From positions 248,001 to 312,000 of the forward strand of contig JH720319.1 in assembly GCA_000231825.2 (NCBI GenBank): DNA of 64,000 nucleotides, given 5' to 3'. Positions 51,598-62,814 of this stretch are shown in pieces. The translations under genes and the position numbers were made by a program. The notes under the pieces are model-generated. The model was not told the DNA's origin and made no database searches. It saw only the letters and a list, made by a program, of their open reading frames with translations. The DNA is from Tetrahymena elliotti 4EA. Taxonomy: Eukaryota; Ciliophora; Oligohymenophorea; Hymenostomatida; Tetrahymenidae. Position 1 is the stretch's first letter; the number at the start of each line of letters is the position of its first letter.

Positions 51598-52041
51598 TCA
51601 TTCAGATTGTTTTTAGAGAACCAAAATTAGAGATTAGCTGTTGAAAAAATACTTTTAGATTTATACAAATTAAATCTTACATCTCTTAAATATTTCTTTA
51701 TTAATAGATATTTTACTCAATATTTGTTTCTATTCTTAGTATAATTATTAGTAAGAAAGACAGATTTCTTCGTACTCATTTATCATTTTTATTAGTACAG
51801 TAATTACTTCGTTATATCTCTTTATTTTATTTCTTAATGAGATAATTGAGTAAATGTCTTAAACAAGATTGTCTTAATTGTCTAAAAGAGTTTCTAAATT
51901 CTAAGCTCTCTACTCATCTTGGTAAGCAATCTTACTAACTTAGATAGCATATTATTCAAGATTTTTAATTCTATCGATTAAACCGAGAGCCTAAATTTTG
52001 AAAGCTTAAGAGTTGTTTTTGCTGGTTTTAATAAAGCTCAT
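51598..52041 (-). CDS. small helical-family protein, copy A (147 residues)
   Basis: An intronless ORF of exactly 148 codons, starting MSFIKTSKNNSQAFKI. Predicted all-helical, Gln/Lys/Glu/Ile-rich, no signal peptide or membrane span. It shares with three other copies (55.2-55.7, 59.2-59.6, 60.7-61.1 kb, all minus strand) the start MS(F/L/Y), an early L-x-D-R-I-type helix, a central block (NKIKRYNEVITVLIKMINEY), and the best conserved part near the C-terminus: YQQLYQEQKQILSKISINKE then IFKRCKIQFVQIQKYFFNSQ. Pairwise similarity is low overall but collinear. Conservation of this frame across diverged copies is the main evidence of coding. Function unknown. Confidence 0.75.
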
Positions 52042-55000
52042 TTGTATTTATTGTTTTTTTGCTTAGATTTTTAATTTAGTTATTTTATTGTTTTAATTAA
52101 TATTATATTTTTTGAATAGAGAACTGGTTTAAATTTCAAGATAGAGAGAAAAAGGATATGAGTTAATATTACAATTTACTAATTAAAATTGGAAATGTAA
52201 TTTTGCAATCAATAAACTAAAATTTTGTAAATTATTGAACAGTATATTTTATCCATTAATTGATTACTGAATTAAAAAATTAGATAACTCACTCACTAAT
52301 TTGTTATCTAAATGCCACTCACAGAAATAATGCAAACATGTCTATTTAATCTTTACATCCTTGCTAAACTCAGCTTAAACACTTAAAATTCTTTATTTTT
52401 ATTTTAAAAAATCATAGAATCTTTCAAAAATGAGATTTTTTAATTTTAGCAGATTTAATAATCTTTGCAGTTTAGTATAATCTTAGTTTTTTCCTACTTT
52501 CCTCTAATCTTCTTTGCTTTGGGTGATTACTATTACCACTTTGTCAGAAAACAAAATACTCAATAAATTTTGAGTAATTGTTTTTAATTCTGTCATAAAT
52601 AAATTAACTTTTTAATCATTTCTGAAATTAAACAGAAATTAATAAATTTACTTTACCTTATTTCATACCATAAAATTAAAACCAGTGATTATCATAGGTA
52701 CTTACAACAATGATTGTACAAAAAAAATTGTAAAGCAGCTGTTGAATATTATTATTTCAAAATTAATTCATTTAATTTTAAAATTACTTTTCTTTCTCTA
52801 AAAAATTGAAAATATTTCATAAATATAGATTAAACTTAATCTATCTCGAATATCTTTTCTATCACATAATTTAGAGATTACTTTAGCTGATTATATTTAT
52901 TTTTTGGATCTTCTTAAATATAATGATTTAATATGTAGCAATGTTAATTTCTTAGTTTTTTTATTTTTAAGATTTCTTGTTAGAAAAAAAATATTTTATG
53001 TACTTAAAAATGAAATTGTCCATCTTAAATTATCATTTTTAACACATATTTAGGAGAAAATTTTCAGATCATATTTTTATTCTAAATAATATTTCCTTTA
53101 AAGTATAAAAATTGTAAATAGATATAATAAGTTCTAATTTATTTTTCCTATTTATAAATTCCTTTCTATCACATCAGATAAATTAATTCTAATGAATTTA
53201 TAACACACAATTAGTAATTTTACTTACATTTTCTTTTTTATTTTAAAGGGTAGAATAGAGAAAAATATTTGAAGTCTTTATTTCCCCTTAATTTAACATT
53301 AATCGTAACAAAAAACTAATAACCATAATTTCTGATTTTAATTAAGACAATCTATTTGAATTATTCTTACTTTTTGTTCTAAATATCTTCCACACTTTCT
53401 AATTACAATCATTGATTTTTGATCATTCATAGAATAGAGAAAATTTATTTTTCTATTTTTTAAATAAAATTAAAGATTTAAAATTTAATTTTTTCTATCT
53501 CATAGTTATGTGATGGATATTAAATTATTGTTTACATTTCTTTTAGCTAATAACATTCCCTCATTTTAATCATTTATTTATGAATAATTTTGTTCCATTT
53601 AATTTAGAGCACCTACTTTATGATAGAAGTTAAAATTCCAAATAAATGATAAAACTTTCAACATCAATAAATATGACAGAATCAAAATAACGAAATAAAT
53701 TAAATAAAGAATGTAGGATTTATTTTTAGATAGTATTTAGTTTTATGAAAGAATATGTGTTTAATCTCAATATATTAAATAGCCATTAAGCATATACTTA
53801 TGAAAGGATAGAAGTATTTTGGTTCTATTAAAAATAACAATATTCTCTCAAAATTAAAACAATTTTCTCTGAACATATTGATAATTAATATTTTAAAATA
53901 AACTTAATTCTCACATTTTTGTTTTTTTGTCTCAAATTAACTATTAACTTCAATAAATAAATTAATAGAGTTATAAAATTGGTAAAGTTGATGAAAATCA
54001 TAAAAAATATTTCTATTAAGTTAAATACAAACCATTTAAATTTAGTTCTTAAATTTTATCATATTCATTGTTAAATAAATTGCTCTCTAAACTCGCAAAT
54101 AGACATATTCAACAAGATGATATATCTAAAAATTTCACTTATATTTTATGCAAAGATGATATTTTTTACTTTTTTGTGAACCTCTCTTATTGGATATTAT
54201 TTTGAGATATTTTAAAATTTAGTCTTTAAATATATCAAAAGATATTAAAAAACTGAGAAGAGTGGAAAGAATGATTGGTTTGAATAACCATTTCAAACCT
54301 ATATTTACCATTTTTAAGGTAGTTTTTAAATAAAACTAATCAAAACTAGGGTCTTGTTCCTGTAATACCCCTCTCTCAGCCAAAATTGTGATATAAAAAA
54401 CTAATTTTTTTAAAAATAAAAATAAAATTTAATTAACAAATAAAAATGTAAATTATTAAAATTTTTCAATAAACGTACTTAATATAAATTTAATTTTTAA
54501 ATATTTTTTATTGATATTGTGATAAGTTGCATATCTGATTAATAAACAGTGATTAAAAAATCTCATAAAATCTTTTTCGTTTTTTAAAAAAGATAAAAAT
54601 CCCAAAAAATGAATAAAATGATTGCTGTTTTAAATCACAAAAAAAATAATTATGAAATAAATGTTTAATAATATACTTTAATATTTTTCTTTCAAATTCT
54701 TTAATTTAACAAAAATAATAAAAAAACAATCAAATATAACCACTGTTTATAAATAACACACTAATTTATTTTTATCTAAATCACAACCAACTTAGTATAG
54801 CTGATATCTAAATTAACACAAATTTAATATACCAAGTGGAATAAATAAATATTTTTATTAAAATAAATAACTTATGCAAAAATTTTTTAATTTTAGTGTG
54901 ATTGATAATATTTAAATTTTAAAAGTAAAATTAAGCTTTTTTGTTGTTATTTAAATACAATTTTATGTTAATTTTATGAGTAATACCAACATTTTGCTAA

Positions 55001-55209
55001 AATTCTTTGACAAATAAAATATCTGATTATTAATTTAAATTTTGATTTATATTTAATATCTTTCATGATTAAGTAAAGTTGATATACAAAAGATAGGTAG
55101 TAATTTAATAACATATTTTACAGCAAATTGAATTAGTATAAATTTATTAATTATTTTAATATAAGAGATTAGGTATGCATTTTTAACTACCTTTTTTGAA
55201 TTATTATTA
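52042..55209. other. gene-poor AT-rich block with doubtful ORFs
   Basis: About 3.2 kb. Two overlapping plus-strand TGA-free frames (ATG ORF 52312-52713, 133 codons; and an ATG-less frame about 52570-53272) read as T-rich hydrophobic peptides, but the opposite strand is equally open, so neither is called. A small hairpin is annotated separately. A slightly GC-richer patch (54345-54385, containing TAATACCCCTCTCTCAGCC) stands out but has no recognised function. Confidence 0.45.
54277..54299. repeat. perfect 8-bp inverted repeat (hairpin)
   Basis: GGTTTGAA, a 7-base spacer, then TTCAAACC. Both arms are perfect and relatively GC-rich for the region. It could form a stem-loop in RNA or serve as a palindromic protein site; no flanking gene explains it. 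Confidence 0.5.
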
Positions 55210-55701
55210 TCAGATACTGTATCTTTAACCTTTGGTAATGTTTTTGATTGAGAAATATTTTTGAGCCAAATTTTATATGCTTTCAGAATCCTAGAAGTAA
55301 AGAAGGGAAGATTTGTAAAGGGAATTTGATTTATTTATAATTTCTTTGCTTATACTGTATTTACTAATTATTTATTTTTACTATTCTTGCAGATAATTAT
55401 ATAAATTCTTTATTGATTCCATATCTTTTACAAGTTGAAATAATACTTAAAAAACCTATGTGATGTATTCATCTTTTTTATGTACTTTTTTGTTTGATAG
55501 TACATATTAGATATCTTTAAAAAGAGTCTAATTTTAATAAGCCAATTCTTCTAATGATTATAAATACTTATTTTAGGCCATGCAATTGAATTTTAAAACA
55601 TTTTATTCCAAACTAATTAATTAATTATTTAAATTTGAAGCCAAAACCTTTTAGTTTTACTTCATTTTCAAGTATTCAGGACTGGTTTAAGTATAGCTCA
55701 T
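55210..55701 (-). CDS. small helical-family protein, copy D (163 residues)
   Basis: An intronless ORF of exactly 164 codons beginning MSYTQTSPEYLKMKQNQ. The family core is evident: KKDEYITQVFQVLFQLVKDM, then YNYLQEQQKQIISKYSISKE, then SSLLYFQDSESIQNLAQKYF. It is the most diverged copy in the N-terminal half and has a longer C-terminal tail (KNITKGQRYSI). No intron, membrane span or catalytic motif. It lies in otherwise gene-poor DNA and was recognised only through similarity to copies A to C. Function unknown. Confidence 0.65.
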
Positions 55702-58700
55702 AATAATAGTAGTTTTGCTATAATTTAGAAAATTAAGATTTTCAATCTTAACAAATATTTTTAATTTGATTTATTTTTTATGTTTTTATTTAAATTATAA
55801 AAACTCTGTCTTTGATCTTTCTTCTTAGTATTCCTCAAAGCTGTATTTGATTTGATTTCTTAGTTATTTTAGTTCAATCTTTAAAAAAACGCATGTTCAG
55901 ATTATGTTTTCAAATTTTCAATCAAACAGGAAATAAAAAAGCTAAATTAATAAATTTGCTGTAACAGTTGACATGAAATAGCCCAAGCTTTGCTTTTAAA
56001 TAGTCTATTTCCATTTTTCTAAAACCATTTTAACCCTATTTAGGGATCAATGATAATAAAAGTGAATGTACCTAAAATAATAAGGAGGTATTTTTTAATT
56101 GATTTGATGAAAAATTTAAAAGCCAAAATAATTTAAAAAGAAAAGGAAGAATTTGAACAAATTTCAAATTTATTTAAAAATGAATGCCAAAAAGATAACA
56201 TTTCTTGTTTAAATTGAGTAGCTTTTGTATTAGAGCTTATTAATACTTGGAGATTTTTATTATTTTAAAAAATAGTAAAAGAAATAGCAATCTTAGTATT
56301 TGCAAGCTTGAATCTTTAAAATAAAAATAAAAGCAGAAGTGTTTAGTACTAATAAGCCAAAATACTAAAGACTAAGATTTTTCATAAAAAATAGTGACAA
56401 TATTAAAATATGTAATGTAATTAATTTCTAGGTTGATTTAAGAAAAATCAAGAGAAAAACACTTTTGCGAATAGCATTTAAATAAATATATTCACATTGA
56501 AATGCCTATGGTTTTTGATGAGAACTATTACCAAATAGGTAAAATAGATGGGTTTTAATTAACCGAATATCAACCAGCTAACAAAATTTAATGCAGTAAA
56601 ATCTAATGATGGTTTGTTATTGATTAGATCCAATTATTAATTTACCTTAGATTATTTTCTGTTGAAATACAATTAATTTTACACATTTTTCATGAATATA
56701 AAAGCATTCAGGATTATTTGCTTATTCCTTTATTTAAATTTATTCTTTTATATCCGAATCAATTACTCTAACATTTCAAAAGCAAATAAAACAAACTCAT
56801 TTGTTGTAAATTGTCTTTGCGTTAATTTATAAAATAACTTAGACAAAATATTATTTTTATATTTTTAGATCTTCTTTTCCTCTATCTAGAACTATCTTGG
56901 TCTAATAAAAATATAACTTCTCTCAAAAATTAAAAAAATACTATAAAAAACTGAAACTTAATACAAAATATTTATTTTGATGTAACTAAATACCAAAAGA
57001 TAATCAATTTTATTATCATGGTTGGATCAAACAAATAAATGTCTTTTTATTTCAATTATCCTTTTAAATAGAAATGTTTGATATTGAAGAATTAAGTGAA
57101 ATGCTTGTAATTTTTAACCAAAACTTTAGCCTCAAATCTTTGAAAGTAATCTATTTTTTTATTATTTATAATTTTCCAAATCCAAACATGAAAAATTTTT
57201 ATTTATTTATAAATTTTACTTAATCAATAGATTTTTTGATAAATTAACAAAATTATTTGCTCATTTTTAGAAAAATCAAATTATTTTAATTATAATTTAA
57301 AGTATTCCTTTCAATCAAATATTTAAGTTTATTATTTTAAATGAACGATAAAATTTATTTGCAAAAGCTAGAATAAAAAGAATTAAATTTGAGAGTTGAT
57401 GTAGAGAGATATTTAGTTAAAAAAAATACAATTTTTTAAATTATTTTTTTAAATGAAATATTCAAATGTCAAAATATTGATTGCATGTTTTAATATTTAC
57501 ATTCAAATGCACTAAAATTAAATTTCATAATTTAATGATTTAGTTTGAAAATAATTGCTTATCCCACTATTTCATTTTAATTAGAATGTAAAAAAATTTA
57601 CTTGCGTCATTTTATAATAATTCTGGATAACATAAATTAAATATTAGTTAAAAATCTATATTAAAAAATTATTTATCTATTTTTTTTAATTATTTTAAGT
57701 GTTTCTGTTTCAAAAATATTTGTATCCCAATCACTATTTTTTAAATAGGATATGGAGGGAATAAATTTTTTAAATAGTTAACACTAAAAATTTAAAGAGC
57801 TGAAATCTAATAAAAGCAAAAAAGTTAGCAATTTTTAAAAAATGCACTTTTTCTCTAATCACTAGATCTATTGTTAATTTTTATTATACTAAATATCTAA
57901 GAAGCAGATCTGATACTATGACTATTTTAAGTAAATAAAATATATTCAAAATAGCTTAACTAGTTTTGTAAATTGAAAAGATCTAAAAGCAGTAATCTGA
58001 AAATTAAAATATTATCAAAAAAAAAGCTTTTAAATGATACTTAGTTTTTGATAAAATAATCGATTATATATTATTCATATAAATCTTTCATATATCTTGA
58101 TAATTGTTTCATATTTTTAGCATTTTTACTTGCTGAAAAAAATATAAAAAGTTATTAATATTTAAATAACTTGTTAAAATTTATTAAATAGTTTTTATGC
58201 GATCTGTAATTACAATAATATAATCTTTAAATTAGATTGGGAATTATAAATACTAGAATCTAATTTATTAATCAACTGAAGAAATGCTAAATAAAAATCT
58301 ATTTGCATTAAATATTTTTTTAATTTTTTTCTTTACAATTTTATTGTATTTTCTATGAAAATGATTAATCCAACTGATTTTCTAATATGCTAAAATTGAA
58401 ATTATAAGCAGCTTCGCTGTCAATAAAATATTTCTGTAAAGCTAATTTTTATTTGATTTTCTAATTATCCTGCTTATAGTTTCATATTTTTAGCATCTTT
58501 TCTTCCTTAATAAAAATAATAAATATTTAAAAAAGTAACTAAAAACTAATTAAGAAATACTATCTGATAAATATTTTTTATTAGATCTAAAAATAATCTG
58601 TATTAGAATCTCACATATCAATAAATAGGACATATCTAAATATTTAAAGCAAAAATACAAATATTTTCTAAATAATATTTCATTTTGTAATTTTATTTCT

Positions 58701-59188
58701 CCATTAAGATTACTAAATAAAATAAATGGTTAGCAATGAATAAAATTCCAATTTTTTTTCCATGAATTTAGTTCTAATTAAAGAAAAAAATTGTCATTTT
58801 TATAACGAATAAACTGTAAGTTTTCCTTTTCTAAAATGTGTTTTAATATTAGAATAACACAGGTTGAAAGAAATTAATCTTCTTGTAATTTTGTAAAATG
58901 ATAGTGTAAAATATAAAAATTTTTAATTTAATTGAAAGGGGAAAAAGTGAGTGAAGATTCAAAATATTTCTTTTTGATTAGCCAACTAACTAGAAGAATT
59001 TTTTACAATAGATAGAAATATAAATAGAAACACTTTTTAATAGTTTATTTTTCTTTTATTATTATTGTATTATTTTTGAGGTAAATTTTTATTAACAAAG
59101 TGAAGAATTGAGTTTTGAGAAATTATAGATAAAGCAAGAGAAGCTTTTGATTGAAAATAGAGATAAAGATATTTTAGAAGGTTTTTCT
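55702..59188. other. gene-poor AT-rich block with possible plus-strand exons
   Basis: About 3.5 kb. Three plus-strand pieces have protein-like composition: 56415-56609 (64 codons; MQLISRLIQEKSREKHFCEQ then IEMPMVFDENYYQIGKIDG), about 57073-57150 (MFDIEELSEMLVIFNQNF) and about 57340-57534 (MNDKIYLQKLEQKELNLRVD, ending TGA). The first two can be joined in frame through a GTAAAATC donor and a TTTAAATAG acceptor, hinting at a spliced gene or remnant. An 18-base word, GTTTCATATTTTTAGCAT, occurs twice (about 58107 and 58480). Nothing is firm enough for a gene call. Confidence 0.4.
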
Positions 59189-59647
59189 TCAAATCTACTA
59201 TTCTTTGTGAAGAACTTACAATAATTAACTAGAATTATAGAAGTACAATTAGATTTGTACAAACATTCTTTTGCACTTTTTAAATAGCTCTTTACTAATT
59301 GAGACTTTACTTACAAGATATTTGGATTATTATTATAGAATTTGATACTAAAGAGTAACTTCATTATATTCAACTATAGCATCAATTACTAGCTTAATAA
59401 TTTCAGTATAATTAGGTAATTTTTATTTTATTTGGATAATTGAGACAATATCCTCAAATATGCTTTGTTTTTTGTCATATAGGTGTTCATTTGTTATGAT
59501 TAAGGTCTTTTAACTCTTATTATCTACCATTTTTAATGAAACATTGTGTAGATTTATAATAAAGTTTAGTAGTTCTTGCATTCTGTCATTAAGATTAATT
59601 GATTTAACCTTAAAATATTTAACTTCTTAGTTTTTCATAAAGCTCAT
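59189..59647 (-). CDS. small helical-family protein, copy B (152 residues)
   Basis: An intronless ORF of exactly 153 codons starting MSFMKNQEVKYFKVKSINLN. Shares with copy A the central PNYTEIIKLVIDAIVEYNEV block and the near-identical C-terminal region YQILQQQSKYLVSKVSISKE then LFKKCKRMFVQIQLYFYNSS. A and B are the closest pair, suggesting the most recent duplication. Predicted fully helical and soluble. Function unknown. Confidence 0.75.
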
Positions 59648-60652
59648 TTTGTTTTATTTAGTTTGTATATTTTTTGATATGTATTTAATTTATTATTTAT
59701 TTAAATATATTTATTATACTTAATTACTTATCGTAGAAGAAAGACATACTATAATCACGACTTTAATTAATTGAATAAAATAAAATTTTTATTAATTGTA
59801 TAATAATTTGAGTGGCAGCTAATTTTATTAATTTGAATATCAGAAACAAACAGAAAAGAAAATTTAGAACAAAAAATTCATATGAAATTATTAGATTAGA
59901 TAGAGTATTTTAGAGTAAATTAGTGTGTACACTTAACTTGATATCAGTTTTTTAGGAAGAAATAGGAGCAAATCACAAAATGGCTATTGTTTTGAAAAAA
60001 ATAGTAAAAAGAATCATGATTACTTTGCTGTAAAATATATTTTTTACATTTGTTTTATTTAGTATTTAAGTTTTTAAATTAATTTATTTTTCTAAAATTA
60101 ACCGCGTTTATATTTATCTCAAAGAATAGAAATTTTAGATAAACTTCTATTTTATTTTAGATTAAATTAATTTTGATTTTTCAAATTTAGCACAAAATCA
60201 ATATTTTCAATCTCTTATAAGTAATACTAATCTAATTATAGACATAGATTAAATTTCTTGTATCTAAATATTAACTGTTTAATTAATTTTTCAGAAAAGC
60301 TGCTTATTGCTTTATTATAGATTATAAAATATATAAATTTTGATTCAGTAAAATCTCTTAATGACCCATAAAATTAATGAAATTTATTTGTTTCTTTGTT
60401 TGTTTGTTAATTAAATTATTGTTTTGATTAAATGATAGCTTGGCTGAAAATAAATGAATGAATGAAATTAGATAAAGTGAAATTATGATACAGTAAAATT
60501 TATTAAAAAGCTTTATTACAAATAAATATTATATAAAATCAAATTAGTATTTGCTATTAAATGCATTAAAATATTCTTTATTCAAGTGATTAATTATAAT
60601 TTGTACATAGTTATTAAGTTTTTTTGTTCTGTTGTTGTGTTATCTTTGTTAA
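59648..60652. other. AT-rich spacer between family copies B and C
   Basis: Presumed promoter of copy B and 3' flank of copy C. A TGA-free plus-strand ORF (59980-60435) is discussed among rejected items. No supported gene. Confidence 0.5.
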
Positions 60653-61108
60653 TCATTTCTTTTTTTAATTGTTTTATTCATATATTTTATTAAGGACAGG
60701 TAAAATTATTTCATAGCTGTTAAAAAATTTTATAAGATCTGAGAAGTCATTTTTGCACTAAACAAAAATTTATTTATTCACTGAAACTTTGCTGCTTATT
60801 TATTTTTACTATGAATTTAAATCTTGGTAGATGTTAAATACCATTTCATAGTCCTTGACCAAGCTCAAGCAGCATTCAATTACTTCATTGTATTTTGACA
60901 ATTTTAATTTATATTGAATTATTTTTTGTACTATACACACAAAAGAACCATAGGAAGATAGAATTTCTTACTCCTCCATTTATTAATCAAGGACAATAGT
61001 TCCAATTCTACTAAGTTAGGAGCATTATTCTCCAAGTATTTTAATCTTATCTATTAATTAAAAGGCATTTAATTTAAATTTTTTTGATTCATTAAAAGAT
61101 AAACTCAT
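60653..61108 (-). CDS. small helical-family protein, copy C (151 residues)
   Basis: An intronless ORF of exactly 152 codons starting MSLSFNESKKFKLNAFQLID. Family landmarks: LIDKIKILGEQ early, LKLSKYNEVIECCLSLVKDY in the middle, then YQDLNSQQKQISSKVSVNKQ and IKFFNSYEIILPVLNKIYEQ. A lysine-rich end (NNQKKK) precedes the TGA. It lies about 1 kb upstream of copy B in the same orientation. No membrane span or known motif; function unknown. Confidence 0.72.
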
Positions 61109-62376
61109 TTTGTTAATTTAGTTTTTATTTTGTTAAAATATGTTTATAAATTTTTAATTTGTTCTCTGTGCTCATTTAAGATGTTTTTTTAATAGATACC
61201 CTCAAATTTATTAATTAGTTTATAAAAAATACTAGAGGACTGTAAGATTGATAAATTTAGATTTTAGTATTACAATTAAGATTATAACCACATTTAATAA
61301 CTTTTTTTCTATAAATAGAATTAGTAAAAACGTATTCCATAAATTTAATAAAAAGTATTGACATTTCTCAAAAGGAGAATTGAAAAAGTATATAAAAGTG
61401 ATTGCGCTGATTCTAAATCTCTATTATAAAGATGAATTTATCTATAAAATCTCATAGTAAAATTAAACAGTAGAGTTTCACTAATTAATATATTATGTTC
61501 CTAAAAACTCGAATAGTTAAATTTACGTTTTGCTACTGGAAATTTTATCTTAAAAATTTTACTGAATAAAATTTAGATTTTTAATCCAAATTTTGAGCTA
61601 ATTATTGTTTTATTACTCAAAATAATCATGGTTGCTTCATATAAAAAAATATCAAACCAAACATATACTTAAAAACTTGTATTTAATTTTTAAATTATTT
61701 GTTGATTACCAAAACAAAAATATTATATTTGTTTTTATATACATGTATTAATGATAATTTAAAATGTTTAATAAATCCAAACTCTACTTGCTAATATTTT
61801 TCAAAATTTTTAATTAATGCTACTAAAAATTTCAAAATAGATCTACTGGTATTAATAACACATTTGTCTAGTTATGTTAAATCTTTTTGGATTTGATAAA
61901 AATAAGCTAGTATCATAATTAATTGTTATTATAGAATAAATAGCTATCTTTTAACAAATAGAAAAAAACTACTGGCTAAGAAAGTTGATTATTTAGAATC
62001 TAAAATCGTAAAATCGTTTCAATTTTATTATCTTTTATTGTTTCATTTTCATAATTTTGTTCGTAGTTCTATTGGTATTTAAATAGAAAAAAACAAAAAT
62101 TTAATTCAATAAGAACTACTGATAATAAGAGAAATTAAATCATCTAATAACTACTTACTAACAAATAAAATACTATTTATACTTTTAATATGGAAGGAAC
62201 AAAGAATCAGATTTAATTTCTTCAAAATATATTGTCATTAAATTTATTTTTTATTTTGATTTCTGCATGTTAAATAACAAAATTTATAAATTTTTTCATT
62301 AAAAATAATTTAATCATCTTTATAAAATTTTCTTAAATTGAATTCATTAGATAATGTTTTGTAGGATAAAAACAGA
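61109..62376. other. AT-rich spacer
   Basis: Presumed promoter of family copy C at its left end. No coding or RNA feature supported. Confidence 0.55.
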
Positions 62377-62814
62377 ATGATAGAGGAATAAAAAGTTATT
62401 GATTTTTCTTAATTATTATCAAACCAAAAAATATTAAATGATTTCTTCTGTTAAGCTTTATCAAGAATATTTATTCAATTTAAGAAGAAAATTCTATATA
62501 AAAGCTTAGGAAAATTTAATGATAGCCTAAAATATATGTAGAAATCATTGCCAATTATAAACCAAAGTTTGGAGTAAATTTAGTATGAATTTTTAAGCGA
62601 TTTTAAATATAATTTAGATAGCTTAATACTAATGAAATATCCTACTTTTTACTTTGAGATATTTTTAGATTATTTTAGAAATCTTTTATTTAAATTTTTT
62701 ACTAATTTATTTGAAAAGATTGATTATTACATAAAAAAAATTATTTAATTTCTTAGTTATTCTTTTCAGTAAAGTAACGATCACAATATTTTATTACTTA
62801 TCTAAAGTAGTTGA
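62377..62814 (+). CDS. hypothetical 145-residue protein, doubtful
   Basis: A TGA-terminated ORF of exactly 146 codons with ATG at 62377 in a reasonable A-rich context. It begins MIEEQKVIDFSQLLSNQKIL and is a mix of charged and hydrophobic helices (KFNDSLKYMQKSLPIINQSL), more balanced than typical chance translations nearby. The second half is Phe/Ile/Tyr-rich. No homology to the small helical family or other known motif was recognised. ORFs this long do arise by chance in such DNA when only TGA stops translation, so confidence is low. Confidence 0.3.

Noticed and set aside
52312..52713. Plus-strand ATG ORF of 133 codons (MPLTEIMQTC...)
   Set aside because: Composition is not clearly better than chance, another plus frame and the minus strand are open over the same bases, and no motif was recognised.
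54330..54390. Possible small RNA gene in the GC-richer patch
   Set aside because: No A-box/B-box pair, cloverleaf or 5S/snRNA signature could be found.
59980..60435. Plus-strand ATG ORF of 151 codons
   Set aside because: Almost entirely Ile/Leu/Phe/Gln/Asn codons as expected for T-rich noncoding DNA; no motif or similarity to the neighbouring family.
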